From Streptomyces sp. NBC_00775 (lineage in GTDB: Bacteria > Actinomycetota > Actinomycetes > Streptomycetales > Streptomycetaceae), in NCBI RefSeq assembly GCF_036347135.1, contig NZ_CP108938.1, positions 8,680,001 to 8,744,000 on the forward strand: 64,000 nt of DNA. Reading direction: 5' to 3'. Of the stretch, positions 1 to 8,510 are shown one piece after another (the stretch's first letter is position 1; each line of letters opens with the position of its first letter). The translations under genes and the position numbers were made by a program. Below the pieces are notes generated by a model that had not been told where the DNA came from, made no database searches, and worked only from the letters and a program-made list of their open reading frames with translations.

Positions 1-384
1 GAGCCACAGCGACTGCTGGCGCAGGCCCAGCGCGTGGAAGCCGTGGAGGAGGACGGGGCCACCGCCACCGCGGGCTTCGACGCGGCGGCCGGCACGATCC
101 ACGGTGCGCTCGGGGTCCTGTTCGGCGAGTTCGAACCGGACGAGATCGCCTCCCGGCACAAGGAGTTCGGCCTGGAGGAGGCGGACTCCACACTCTGGGT
201 GACCGCCGCGGACGAACCGGCCGAGCCCGGCGAATGGCTGGAGATCCCGTTCGAATCGATCGATCCGCAGCGCGTGGTCTGCCGCTTCGACGTCAGCGCC
301 GTCTTCGACGACGAGGCGGAGGACGACCTGGAGGACGATCTCGGCTCCGACGGGGATCTTGAGCCATTGGACGCGGATCACTGA
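1..384 (+). CDS. Acidic hypothetical protein, 5' end outside the window
   Basis: The reading frame is open from base 1 and ends at TGA 382-384. A GTG at 34 is only an internal possibility, so the gene is treated as 5'-truncated. The visible 128 residues are strongly acidic, with a C-terminal stretch rich in Asp and Glu and no membrane segment. I do not recognise the family. A 13-bp direct repeat (373-385 and 390-402) duplicates the stop-codon context just after the gene. It faces the RecD-like gene, and the two are separated by a hairpin terminator. Confidence 0.6.
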   Translation, partial: EPQRLLAQAQRVEAVEEDGATATAGFDAAAGTIHGALGVLFGEFEPDEIASRHKEFGLEEADSTLWVTAADEPAEPGEWLEIPFESIDPQRVVCRFDVSAVFDDEAEDDLEDDLGSDGDLEPLDADH

Positions 385-415
385 GCACAGCGGATCACTG
401 AGGGCGTACGTACGG

Positions 416-448
416 GGTGGCGGTCACCGGGGTTCGGTGGCCGCCACC
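416..448. terminator. Hairpin terminator between convergent genes
   Basis: Inverted repeat 416-428 / 436-448, 13 bp with one G-U pair and a 7-nt loop. It lies between the end of the acidic protein gene (384, plus) and the end of the RecD-like gene (488, minus), so it can serve both strands. Confidence 0.7.
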
Positions 449-487
449 GCTGTGTGCACGGAGCGGGGCGCCGGGTGCCGGAGAAGA

Positions 488-2728
488 TCAGCCCGAGGCC
501 GGTGTCTGCGCCTTGAGCAGGGCCGGCAGGCGCGTGGTGCGCGGCTTCTGCGGGACCTCCGCCACCGCCCGCTGAAGGGCCTGCTCCACCCCGTGCACCA
601 CGGACAGATGACGCTCGGCGCGGCCGAAGGCCGTGTACACCCAGGGCCTGGTCAGGGACTGCGCGGCGTCACCGGGGAGCACCACGACCGCGGCGGGCCA
701 GCGCATGCCCACCGCCTGGTGCGCCGTGAGCGCCCAGCCGTGCCGCACGGACTGCTCCACCCGCTCCTTCGGTACGACGACGGGCAGACCCGCGCACTCC
801 AGGTGCAGCCCGTCGGCGTCGGCCTTCACCACATGTCCCGGCACCGAACGGCCCGGCGCGGGGGAGTACGCGATCCGGTCGCCCGGGTCGAAGCCGCCGA
901 AGCGGCCGGGGCCGGGGTTCAGCCGCTCCTTGAGGGCGGCGTTCAGCGCGCGCGTGCCGACCGCGCCGCCGTGCCCCGGCGTGATCACCTGGGTCTGCTC
1001 GGCCGGGATGCCGATCGCGCGCGGCACGGAGTCCGCGACCAGCTGCACGGTCCGGTGCACCGCCTCGCCGGCGTCCCGCACCGGGACGATCACGACCTCC
1101 TTGCCGGGCGCCTCGACCTGGTTCAGCTCGCCGATACCGACCCCGGAGACCAGCTCGCCGATCGGCCCGGGGTCCGGTGTCCGCGAGACCACCTGCGGGC
1201 ACACCCGGGCGGCGAGCAGGTCGGCGAAGACCTTCCCCGGGCCCGCCGACCACAGCACGCCCGGGTCCCCGCTCAGCACCAGCCGCGCGCCGTCCGGCAG
1301 CGACTCGGCGAGCACGGCCGCCGTCTCGACGTCGAGCTGCGGCGCGTCGAGGACGACGAGGAGGTCGAGGTCGAAGGCGCCGTCCGCGTCCCGGCCTGGG
1401 CCCTCGGCGCCGGACAGGAGTCCCGCGACGGTGACGACACCGGTGCCCGTGCCCTCTGCGGGGCCGTCCGGCAGGTCGTACTGGGCGATCTGGGCCGTGA
1501 AGCGGTCGCGGCCGCCCGCGGTGTGTGTGGCGGCCCAGCCGCGCAGGCCGAGACCGCGCGCGGCGTACAGCAGCGCCGCCGCTTCGGCCTGGGACGCGTC
1601 CCCGCCCGTGTGCAGGACCAGGCCGTGGCCCGCGACCGCGCGGATCAGCTCCGCGGTGGAGCGGCCGGCCGCGACGGCGGCCTGCTCCCAGTCGGCGGCC
1701 GAACCGTCCTCCTCCGGCACGGAGTTCATCACCCGGGCCAGTCCGTCGGCGAGGCTCTCCTCGGCCAGCGCGTACCGCTCCAGGCCCACCAGGACGCGGA
1801 CCGGGCGCTCCTCGGGCTCCTCGGCTCCTTCCTCCTGCGCGGCGGGGGCCGGCGCCGTGTCGAGCGCGTCCTGGAAGACCAGGGCCTCGCCCTCCGCGAG
1901 GGCGCTCTGCACGGCCGCGTCCGCATCCGGCACCGAGCGCTGGGAGAGCGCGGCGGTGAGCGCCGGGGCGTCGAGGGCGGTGTGCCCGGCGAGGGCCGCC
2001 TGCTCCAGGAGCCATACGGTGAGCGCCCGGCCGCGCCGCTCGTCGTCGGGGCCGCACTCCGCGCCGAGCAGCGCGCGGGCGAACCCGTCGGCCTGCTCGG
2101 GCCGCACCCCCGCGACCCGCAGCAACTGCCAGGGGTCCTCGCGCAGTTGCTCGTCGGCGCCCTCGCCCAGGGCCGCGACGGCCTGCGGCGTGAGTGTGTC
2201 GGGGGCGCCGCCCTCGGTCAGTACCGCGCGTACGGCTCCGACGGTCTCGGGTGCGGCGGCCGACGGTGCGGGGGCCGGGGCGGCCACGGGCTGCGGGCGC
2301 CGCGCGGGCTCCTGCGTGACCCTGCGCGGCGCGGGCTCGGGCTCGCGGAACGCGGTGGCCACGGGCTTCTCGCCGCTCTCCACGGCCCGCACCGCCGCGA
2401 GCAGATCCGCGGCCTTCCCACTGAGCTTGGCCCCGGCCTCGATCGGCCCCTGCTTCTCTGCCTTCCGCCGCTCGATCCGCTCCCGCTCAAGGCGCTGGGC
2501 CGCCAGCTCGGCCTCGGCCTCGGACAGTTTCTTGGCGCCTTCGGAGCCTTCCGCTTCCGTGTCCCCGCTCTCGGAGGACGCTTCGGTGTCCCCGCCTTCG
2601 GAGGACGCGTCCGCGTCGCCCTCGGCCGCGTCGGCGTCGGCGCCCGCGGTCTCCGGGGCGTCGGCGGCCGTGTCCGCGCCCGGCGCCCCCGGCTCCGCTT
2701 CCTCCGTGGTCTCCGGCTCCGTGGTCAC
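488..2728 (-). CDS. RecD-like / helix-hairpin-helix protein with degenerate ATPase motifs
   Basis: 746 aa, GTG start, overlapping the stop of the upstream aldo/keto reductase gene by 4 nt (GTGA). Residues 1-170 are low complexity (Glu/Asp/Ala/Ser). A helix-hairpin-helix-like segment follows (LREDPWQLLRVAGVRPEQAD). The rest follows the layout of RecD2-type helicases, including a C-terminal motif VI-like YTAFGRAER. The nucleotide-binding motifs are not preserved. At about residue 373 the Walker A position reads TGGDASQAEA, with no GKT/S. At about residue 459 the Walker B position reads VVLDAPQLD, without the Asp-Glu pair. ATP-driven helicase activity is therefore unlikely; a DNA-binding or regulatory role is inference. 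It forms an operon with the reductase. Confidence 0.75.
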   Translation of the reverse strand: MTTEPETTEEAEPGAPGADTAADAPETAGADADAAEGDADASSEGGDTEASSESGDTEAEGSEGAKKLSEAEAELAAQRLERERIERRKAEKQGPIEAGAKLSGKAADLLAAVRAVESGEKPVATAFREPEPAPRRVTQEPARRPQPVAAPAPAPSAAAPETVGAVRAVLTEGGAPDTLTPQAVAALGEGADEQLREDPWQLLRVAGVRPEQADGFARALLGAECGPDDERRGRALTVWLLEQAALAGHTALDAPALTAALSQRSVPDADAAVQSALAEGEALVFQDALDTAPAPAAQEEGAEEPEERPVRVLVGLERYALAEESLADGLARVMNSVPEEDGSAADWEQAAVAAGRSTAELIRAVAGHGLVLHTGGDASQAEAAALLYAARGLGLRGWAATHTAGGRDRFTAQIAQYDLPDGPAEGTGTGVVTVAGLLSGAEGPGRDADGAFDLDLLVVLDAPQLDVETAAVLAESLPDGARLVLSGDPGVLWSAGPGKVFADLLAARVCPQVVSRTPDPGPIGELVSGVGIGELNQVEAPGKEVVIVPVRDAGEAVHRTVQLVADSVPRAIGIPAEQTQVITPGHGGAVGTRALNAALKERLNPGPGRFGGFDPGDRIAYSPAPGRSVPGHVVKADADGLHLECAGLPVVVPKERVEQSVRHGWALTAHQAVGMRWPAAVVVLPGDAAQSLTRPWVYTAFGRAERHLSVVHGVEQALQRAVAEVPQKPRTTRLPALLKAQTPASG

Positions 2729-3708
2729 AGCGTGCTCCAGTCGTGATCGGGATAGTGGTGCACCGGTGCTGACACGTCGTCGAGCGCCCGGCAGATCTCG
2801 TCAGGAAGACTAAGGGTCTCCACTGACAACGCGGCCGTGAGCTGCTGCGCGTTGCGCGCGCCGACGATCGGGGCGGCGACGCCGGGCCGGTCGCGGACCC
2901 AGGCGAGAGCCACCTGGAGCGCCGTCACGGCGAGACCGTCCGCCGCGGTCGTCACCGCGTCCACGATGCCGCTCGCCGTGTCGTCCAGGTACGGCGCGAC
3001 GAACGGCGCGAGGTGCTCCGAGCCGCCCCGGGAGTCGGACGGCACCCCACCCCGGTACTTGCCCGTGAGCACGCCCCGCCCGAGCGGTGAGGAAGGGAGC
3101 AGGCCGACGCCCAGGTCGAGAGCGGCGGGCAGCACCTCCCGCTCGACGCCGCGCTGGAGGAGGGAGTACTCCATCTGCGTACTGGCCAGACGTGTCCGCA
3201 CTCCCGGCGCCGCGAGCTGCCAGGTCGCCGCCTTGGCGAGCTGCCAGCCGCAGAAGTTGGACACGCCCGCGTAGCGCGCGCGACCGCTGCTGACCGCCAG
3301 GTCGAGCGCCTGGAGGGTCTCGTCCAGCGGTGTGGCCGGGTCGAAGGCGTGGATGTGCCACACGTCCACGTAGTCCGTGCCCAGGCGCGCGAGAGAGGCG
3401 TCGAGGGCGGACAGCAGATGGCCGCGCGAGCCGTCGAAGCGGCGGTCCGGGTCGGGCACGCTCCCCGCCTTCGTCGAGATGACCAGGTCCCGGCGCGGCA
3501 CGAGCCCTTCTATGAGGCGTCCGAGCAGATACTCGGCCTCCCCGTCGCCGTACACGTCCGCGGTGTCGACGAGGGTCCCGCCCGCTTCCCAGAACACCTT
3601 CAAGAGGTCCGCGGCGTCATGCTCGCCGGTGTCCCGCCCCCAGGTGAGGGTGCCGAGTCCGATCCGGGACACACGCAGGCCGGTACGGCCGAGATGCCTC
3701 TGCTCCAT
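2725..3708 (-). CDS. Aldo/keto reductase
   Basis: 327 aa, NAD(P)H-dependent oxidoreductase with a TIM-barrel fold. The family start MEQRHLGRTGLRVSRIGLGT fixes the start at 3708. Longer in-frame starts would add an unconserved leader. Visible motifs are the Asp/Tyr catalytic region VDTADVYGDGEAE, the Lys region ISTKAG, and GVSNFCGWQ. The substrate is unknown. No Shine-Dalgarno sequence is seen; a -10-like TAATCT lies at 3717-3722 (minus strand), 8 nt before the ATG, so the mRNA may be nearly leaderless. It is translationally coupled to the RecD-like gene downstream and divergent from the F420-type oxidoreductase gene at 3884. Confidence 0.88.
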   Translation of the reverse strand: MEQRHLGRTGLRVSRIGLGTLTWGRDTGEHDAADLLKVFWEAGGTLVDTADVYGDGEAEYLLGRLIEGLVPRRDLVISTKAGSVPDPDRRFDGSRGHLLSALDASLARLGTDYVDVWHIHAFDPATPLDETLQALDLAVSSGRARYAGVSNFCGWQLAKAATWQLAAPGVRTRLASTQMEYSLLQRGVEREVLPAALDLGVGLLPSSPLGRGVLTGKYRGGVPSDSRGGSEHLAPFVAPYLDDTASGIVDAVTTAADGLAVTALQVALAWVRDRPGVAAPIVGARNAQQLTAALSVETLSLPDEICRALDDVSAPVHHYPDHDWSTL

Positions 3709-3883
3709 GGACGCCGAGATTACTGGCCAGAACTCGATACGTGGGGTGCCTGTGGACAACCGGGATCAGGGCTGTGTGGACGACCTGGACCGGCCATGCC
3801 CGAACCCGTCCCTGCCGCCGTGCCCACCAGCGCGCTAGGGTCTCCGGAACAAGGGACGTTACTGATCGGTAAGGGGATCGGCC

Positions 3884-4939
3884 ATGCAGCTCGGCATCAA
3901 CCTCGGCTACTGGGGCGCCGGAATGGACGCGGACAATCTCGCCGTCGCCCAGGAGGCCGACCGGCTCGGATACGCCGTCTGCTGGGCCGCCGAGGCCTAT
4001 GGCTCCGACGCGGCGACCGTGCTCAGCTGGGTCGCCGCCCAGACCGAGCGCATCGACGTCGGCTCGGCCATCTTCCAGATCCCGGCCCGCCAGCCCGCGA
4101 TGACCGCGATGACCGCCGCGACCCTGGACTCGCTGTCGGGCGGCCGCTTCCGCCTCGGCCTCGGTGTCTCCGGGCCGCAGGTCTCCGAGGGCTGGTACGG
4201 CGTCAAGTTCGACAAGCCGCTGGCCCGCACCCGCGAGTACGTGGAGATCGTACGGAAGGCGATGACGCGCGAGCGCCTGTCGTTCGAGGGCGAGCACTGG
4301 ACCCTGCCGCTGCCGGGCGGCCCGGGCAAGCCGCTCAAGCTGACCGTGCACCCCGAGCGCGAGCACATCCCGCTGTACATCGCCGCGATCGGCCCCAAGA
4401 ACCTGGAGCAGACCGGCGAGATCGCCGACGGCGCGCTGCTGATCTTCCCCTCCGCCGACCACCTCGAGGACACCGCGATCACGTATCTGCGCGCGGGCCG
4501 CGAGAAGGCGGGCAAGACGATGGAGGGCTTCGACGTCTGCCCGACGCTGCCGCTCGCCGTGGGTGAGGACAAGGACGTGACCGCGCTGGCCGACATGTTC
4601 CGCCCGTACACCGCGCTGTACGTCGGCGGCATGGGCAGCCCCAAGCAGAACTTCTACAACCAGCTCGCCCAGCGCATGGGGTACGAGAAGGAAGCCGCCG
4701 AGATCCAGGGCAAGTACCTGTCCGGCGACAAGACGGGTGCGGCCGCCGCCATTCCGCACACCCTGATCGACCAGACCACGCTGCTCGGCTCCGTCGACCG
4801 CATCGCCGACCGGATGCAGGCGTACGCCGCGGCCGGGGTCACCACGCTCTCACTGGCCCCCGCGGGCTTCACCCTGGACGACCGGATCGCCTCGCTCCGG
4901 GCCGGTTTCGAGGCCCTGGAGCGAGCCGGGCTCGCGTAG
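3884..4939 (+). CDS. LLM-class F420-dependent oxidoreductase
   Basis: 351 aa, luciferase-like monooxygenase fold. The N-terminus MQLGINLGYWGAG and the central LDSLSGGRFRLGLGVSGPQVSEGWYG block are typical of actinobacterial F420-dependent oxidoreductases, and the C-terminus shows the conserved DRIADRMQAYAAAGVTTLSL segment. It probably transfers hydride between F420 and an unidentified substrate in the cytoplasm. RBS AAGGGG precedes the ATG. It is transcribed alone, with a GC-rich hairpin following. Confidence 0.88.
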   Translation: MQLGINLGYWGAGMDADNLAVAQEADRLGYAVCWAAEAYGSDAATVLSWVAAQTERIDVGSAIFQIPARQPAMTAMTAATLDSLSGGRFRLGLGVSGPQVSEGWYGVKFDKPLARTREYVEIVRKAMTRERLSFEGEHWTLPLPGGPGKPLKLTVHPEREHIPLYIAAIGPKNLEQTGEIADGALLIFPSADHLEDTAITYLRAGREKAGKTMEGFDVCPTLPLAVGEDKDVTALADMFRPYTALYVGGMGSPKQNFYNQLAQRMGYEKEAAEIQGKYLSGDKTGAAAAIPHTLIDQTTLLGSVDRIADRMQAYAAAGVTTLSLAPAGFTLDDRIASLRAGFEALERAGLA

Positions 4940-4970
4940 CGCGATACGGCAGGTCAAAGGAGAGGTTCTG

Positions 4971-5012
4971 CGGCCGTGGTGGGGGCTCGGGGGGTCTTCC
5001 CCGCCACGGCCG
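4971..5012 (+). terminator. Hairpin terminator after the LLM oxidoreductase
   Basis: Inverted repeat 4971-4984 / 4999-5012: 14 pairs including one G-U, with a 14-nt loop. It starts about 30 nt after the stop codon. There is no T tract, as is usual for Streptomyces hairpin terminators. Confidence 0.6.
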
Positions 5013-5168
5013 TCACGGAGAACAACGCGCCCGCGCCCCCTTGGTTACGCGCCTGGGCCTCCTTCGTGGTCCGTCGTTTGGCGGATTTGTCCGACACATC
5101 GGTTGCCGCGCTCCTGGCATCCCATTTGACTCGTTTTCTGCGCAACCCTGCAGAGAGGTGTCAGCGAG

Positions 5169-5954
5169 ATGCTTTCGGCCAAAAGTCTGTTTCAGGAGAT
5201 CCTCGACCACGACGAGTCGTTCCGGCTCTTCTGTTCCATCGCCGCCAGTGGGGAATCGCAGGGGGGCTGGGAGAACGCCCGCATCGCCGCGCTCGTTCCG
5301 CCCGGCGAGCGCGAACTCGCACCCAAGATCGCCCGGCACGGCGCCGACGAGGACAAACACGGGCGGATCTTCAACGCCCTCATGAAGAAGCGCGGCCTCC
5401 AGCCCGTCGAGGTGCCGTCCGACACCGACTACACCATGCTCCTGGAGCGGCACGGCATCGGCCTCGCGCACGAGAAGCTCAAGAGCGACCAGCCCCTCAC
5501 CGCGCGGGACATCGTCACGTATCTCGCCCACAGCCGGGTCACCGAGCAGCGCGCCTCCGAGCAGATGGAGCTGCTGCGCAAGCACTTCGCGGACGACCCC
5601 GACATCGGCCGCGCGGTGAAGATGATCTCCAGCGACGAGGACAACCACCTCGCCTACTGCCACGAGGAACTGCTGCGTTTGGCGCACGACGGACACGGCC
5701 GCGCCATCCGGGAGGCGCTGCGCGAGTGCGCGCTGGCCGAGATCCGCGTCTACCGGGACGTCAGCCTCGCCGTGATGGCCCACATGGGGCGCATCCTCGG
5801 CTGGTCCAGGGCCAGGGCGGCGACGCTCACCGTGGGCATCCACGCCGTCTACGCCTACGAGCGGGCCGTGGGCTGGCGCCGGATGGTCTCCCTGAGGATG
5901 CCCGAGCGGCGTGACGCGCTCGGCGGCCCCGCGGCGGCACCCGAGTTCGCGTAA
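5169..5954 (+). CDS. Ferritin-like (four-helix bundle) protein
   Basis: 261 aa. Glu/His pairs suited to a di-iron site recur through the helices: ARHGADEDKHGRIFNAL (about 55-72), HSRVTEQRASEQME (about 120-133), SSDEDNHLAYCHEELL (about 155-170) and ALAEIRVYRDV (about 190-200). This is the pattern of ferritin-like domain proteins. The role (iron handling, peroxide defence or an oxygenase) cannot be told from sequence. RBS GAGAGG lies just before the ATG. A TTGACT at 5126-5131 with a weak -10 17 bp downstream could be its promoter. It converges on corA. Confidence 0.8.
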   Translation: MLSAKSLFQEILDHDESFRLFCSIAASGESQGGWENARIAALVPPGERELAPKIARHGADEDKHGRIFNALMKKRGLQPVEVPSDTDYTMLLERHGIGLAHEKLKSDQPLTARDIVTYLAHSRVTEQRASEQMELLRKHFADDPDIGRAVKMISSDEDNHLAYCHEELLRLAHDGHGRAIREALRECALAEIRVYRDVSLAVMAHMGRILGWSRARAATLTVGIHAVYAYERAVGWRRMVSLRMPERRDALGGPAAAPEFA

Positions 5955-6005
5955 GCCGCCGTCACGCGGGCGCGCGCGCCCGATCGCCCAAGACCGCCCC
6001 GCACG

Positions 6006-6062
6006 GCCACCCCCGCCGCTCGAAGCCCGGTCACAGCCACCCCCGCCGCTTGAACAGCCGGT
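6006..6062. repeat. Direct repeat copying the corA 3' end
   Basis: Two near-identical copies (about 6006-6031 and 6036-6062) share GCCACCCCCGCCGCT followed by nearly the same bases. One copy encodes the last residues of CorA; the other lies just past its stop codon. This looks like a small tandem duplication of the gene's end. Confidence 0.6.
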
Positions 6063-7014
6063 ACAGCAGGATCTCCAGCGCGACCATCGCCAGCACCACC
6101 GCCGGATACGACCAGAGCCAGTGCAGCTCGGGCATGTGGTCGAAGTTCATGCCGTAGATTCCCGCGATCATCGTGGGGATCGCGGCCATGGCCGCCCACG
6201 CGGAGATCTTCCGCATGTCGTCGTTCTGCCGCACGCTCATCTGCGCGAGATGGGCCGAGAAGATGTCCGAGACCAGCCGGTCCAGGCTCTCCACGGACTC
6301 GTTCACACGCATCAGATGGTCGTTGACATCGCGGAAGAACGGCTGCGCCTTGTCGCTCACGAAGGGCACGCCCGCCCCGGACAGCCGGGTCAGCGGTACC
6401 GCCAAGGGGACCGAGGCCCTGCGGAACTCCTGGACCTGCCGCTTGAACGTGTAGATCCTGGACGCGGTGTTCCGCGAACCGCCGACGGTCGGGGAGAAGA
6501 CTTCCGCCTCCAGCTCCTCCAGGTCGGTCCCCAGCTCGGTCGCCACCTCCAGATAGTGGTCGACCGTGGCGTCGGCGATCGAGTAGAGCGCCATGGTCGG
6601 CCCGTGCCGGAGCATGTCGGGATCCGCCTCCAGACGCCGCCGCACGGCCGCCAGGGGCGAGCCCTCGCCGTGTCGGACGGTCACCACGAAGGAGTCCCCG
6701 ATGAAGACCATGACCTCGCCGGTGGAGACGACGTCGCTGTCGGGCTCGTAGCAGACCGGCTTGAGGACCATGAACAGCGAGTCGTCGTACACCTCCAGCT
6801 TGGGCCGCTGGTGCGCCGTCAGGGCGTCCTCGACCGCCAGCGGGTGCAGCCCGAACTCCTCGGTGACGAGGTCGAACTCCTTCTCCGTCGGCTCGTGCAG
6901 CCCGATCCAGATGAACGCGTCGCCCGCGGCACGCGCCTGCGCCAGGGCGTCGGAGAGATCGTCGGGGCCCTCTGTCCGGTGCCCGTCACGGTAGATGGCG
7001 CAGTCGACGATCAC
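6031..7014 (-). CDS. corA: CorA-family magnesium/cobalt transporter
   Basis: 327 aa from a GTG at 7014 (VIVDCAIYRDG); an ATG at 7050 would add 12 unconserved residues. A soluble N-terminal domain of about 260 residues is followed by two C-terminal membrane helices. The first ends in the family signature YGMNF, and the last (PAVVLAMVALEILLYRLF) is followed by a basic tail. The family forms pentamers in the membrane that import Mg2+ or other divalent ions. The start lies about 100 bp from the divergent phosphatase gene. Confidence 0.9.
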   Translation of the reverse strand: MIVDCAIYRDGHRTEGPDDLSDALAQARAAGDAFIWIGLHEPTEKEFDLVTEEFGLHPLAVEDALTAHQRPKLEVYDDSLFMVLKPVCYEPDSDVVSTGEVMVFIGDSFVVTVRHGEGSPLAAVRRRLEADPDMLRHGPTMALYSIADATVDHYLEVATELGTDLEELEAEVFSPTVGGSRNTASRIYTFKRQVQEFRRASVPLAVPLTRLSGAGVPFVSDKAQPFFRDVNDHLMRVNESVESLDRLVSDIFSAHLAQMSVRQNDDMRKISAWAAMAAIPTMIAGIYGMNFDHMPELHWLWSYPAVVLAMVALEILLYRLFKRRGWL

Positions 7015-7099
7015 GGAGCGTATTCTTCCGCCGCTCGGGCACGGGCGCACTCCGGCCGCCGTTGTCCACAGGCCCCGGCCTGTCCCAGGGGCGCCCGTT

Positions 7100-7105
7100 T
7101 ACGCT
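7100..7105 (+). promoter_or_regulatory. -10 element TACGCT for a possibly leaderless mRNA
   Basis: TACGCT ends 7 nt before the ATG at 7113, and no Shine-Dalgarno sequence precedes that ATG, so transcription probably begins at or next to the start codon. No convincing -35 is visible. Confidence 0.4.
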
Positions 7106-7112
7106 GGGCCGC

Positions 7113-7799
7113 ATGCCCACCCTGATCCTCGTCCGGCATGGACGTTCCACCGCCAACACCGCGGGACTGCTCGCCGGCTGGACGCCCGGCGTCGCCCTCG
7201 ACGAGCGCGGCGCCCAGCAGGCCGCCGCCCTGCCCGGGCGGCTCGCCGGGCTGCCGATCTCCGAGGTCGTCACCAGCCCTCTGCAGCGCTGCCAGGAGAC
7301 CGTCCAGCCGCTGCTCGACGCCCGGCCCGAGCTGCGGGCGCACACCGAGGAGCGCATCGGGGAGGCGCACTACGGCGACTGGTCCGGCCGCAAGCTCGCC
7401 GAGCTCAGGGACGAGCCGCTGATGGAGGTCGTACAGGCGCATCCGTCCGCGGCCGCGTTCCCCGGCGGCGAGTCGATGCGGGCCATGCAGACACGGGCCG
7501 CCGAGGCGGTGCGCGAGTGGAACGCGCGCGTGGAGCGCGATCACGGCGGTGACGCCGTGTACCTCATGTGCTCGCACGGCGACATCATCAAGTCCCTCGT
7601 CGCGGACGCACTCGGACTTCACCTCGACCTCTTCCAGCGGATCTCTGTTGAACCGTGTTCGATCACCGCGATCCGTTACACACGGATGAGGCCGTTTCTC
7701 GTGCGCCTGGGGGACACCGGCGATTTCGCGTCCCTGGCGCCGCGCGAGGAACCCCCGAGCGGTGACGCTCCCGTCGGGGGCGGCGCGGGCGCACCGTGA
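7113..7799 (+). CDS. Histidine phosphatase family protein (MSMEG_4193-type)
   Basis: 228 aa, branch-1 histidine phosphatase. The catalytic LVRHGRST motif sits at residues 5-12, the second His is in CSHGD, and the acid is in GEAHYGDWSG. The start MPTLILVRHG was chosen because upstream codons are unconserved. Genes of this family travel with the DUF3090 and SCO1664 families and mshC in actinobacteria, as they do here, which suggests a link to mycothiol metabolism. The substrate is not known. The C-terminal 20 residues are disordered (Gly/Pro/Glu). Confidence 0.87.
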   Translation: MPTLILVRHGRSTANTAGLLAGWTPGVALDERGAQQAAALPGRLAGLPISEVVTSPLQRCQETVQPLLDARPELRAHTEERIGEAHYGDWSGRKLAELRDEPLMEVVQAHPSAAAFPGGESMRAMQTRAAEAVREWNARVERDHGGDAVYLMCSHGDIIKSLVADALGLHLDLFQRISVEPCSITAIRYTRMRPFLVRLGDTGDFASLAPREEPPSGDAPVGGGAGAP

Positions 7800-7919
7800 T
7801 CGTCGGCCGCAGTAGGGTGAAGCGGTCGAAGCAGCGCAGTAGTTGTCAGCAAGTTCTCAGCAGCCGATGAGGACCGGCGCGGTCAGCCGGTTCTCATGCC
7901 GATTCAATGGAGACAGGAC

Positions 7920-8510
7920 GTGTCCCGTCAGGTGTTCCTCTACGACCCCCCGGACCGCTTCGTGGCCGGTACGGTCGGGTTGCCCGGGCGTCGTACCTTC
8001 TTCCTGCAGGCCTCCTCAGGCCCCCGGGTGACCAGCGTGGCCCTGGAGAAGACCCAAGTGGCCGCGCTCGCCGAACGGATGGATGAGCTCCTCGACGAGG
8101 TCGTACGGCGCACCGGCGGCAGCGCGCCCGTCCCGGCCATGGCCCCGACCGAGGTGTCCGACACCGCCCCCCTCGACACCCCCGTGGAGGAGGAGTTCCG
8201 GGTCGGCACCATGGCGCTGGCCTGGGACGGTGACGAGCAGCGCATGATCGTCGAGGCGCAGGCCCTCGTGGAGCTCGACGCGGAGTCCGAGGAGGACCTC
8301 GCCGAGGCCGAGGAGAAAATGCTCCAGGACGAGGAGAACGGCCCGCCGATGCTCCGGGTCCGGCTCACCGGCGCGCAGGCCCGGGCCTTCGCCAAACGCG
8401 CCCTCGACGTCGTCAACGCCGGCCGGCCCCCGTGCCCGCTGTGCAGCCTCCCGCTCGACCCGGAAGGACACGTATGTCCGCGCCAGAACGGATACCGCCG
8501 CGGAGCGTGA
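7920..8510 (+). CDS. DUF3090 domain-containing protein
   Basis: 196 aa. The GTG at 7920 is preceded by GGAG with 7-nt spacing and gives the conserved N-terminus SRQVFLYDPPDRFVAGTVGLPGRRTFFLQA. The C-terminus carries CPLCSLPLDPEGHVCPRQNGY, with a CxxC and a further Cys that could bind a metal. The family is restricted to actinobacteria and neighbours the SCO1664 family and mshC. Its function is unknown. The next gene starts inside its last 37 bases. Confidence 0.85.
   Translation: MSRQVFLYDPPDRFVAGTVGLPGRRTFFLQASSGPRVTSVALEKTQVAALAERMDELLDEVVRRTGGSAPVPAMAPTEVSDTAPLDTPVEEEFRVGTMALAWDGDEQRMIVEAQALVELDAESEEDLAEAEEKMLQDEENGPPMLRVRLTGAQARAFAKRALDVVNAGRPPCPLCSLPLDPEGHVCPRQNGYRRGA

Noticed and set aside
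359..2746. Long plus-strand frames opposite the RecD-like gene
   Set aside because: Arg/Gly/Pro-rich shadows of the real minus-strand gene, with no family motifs.
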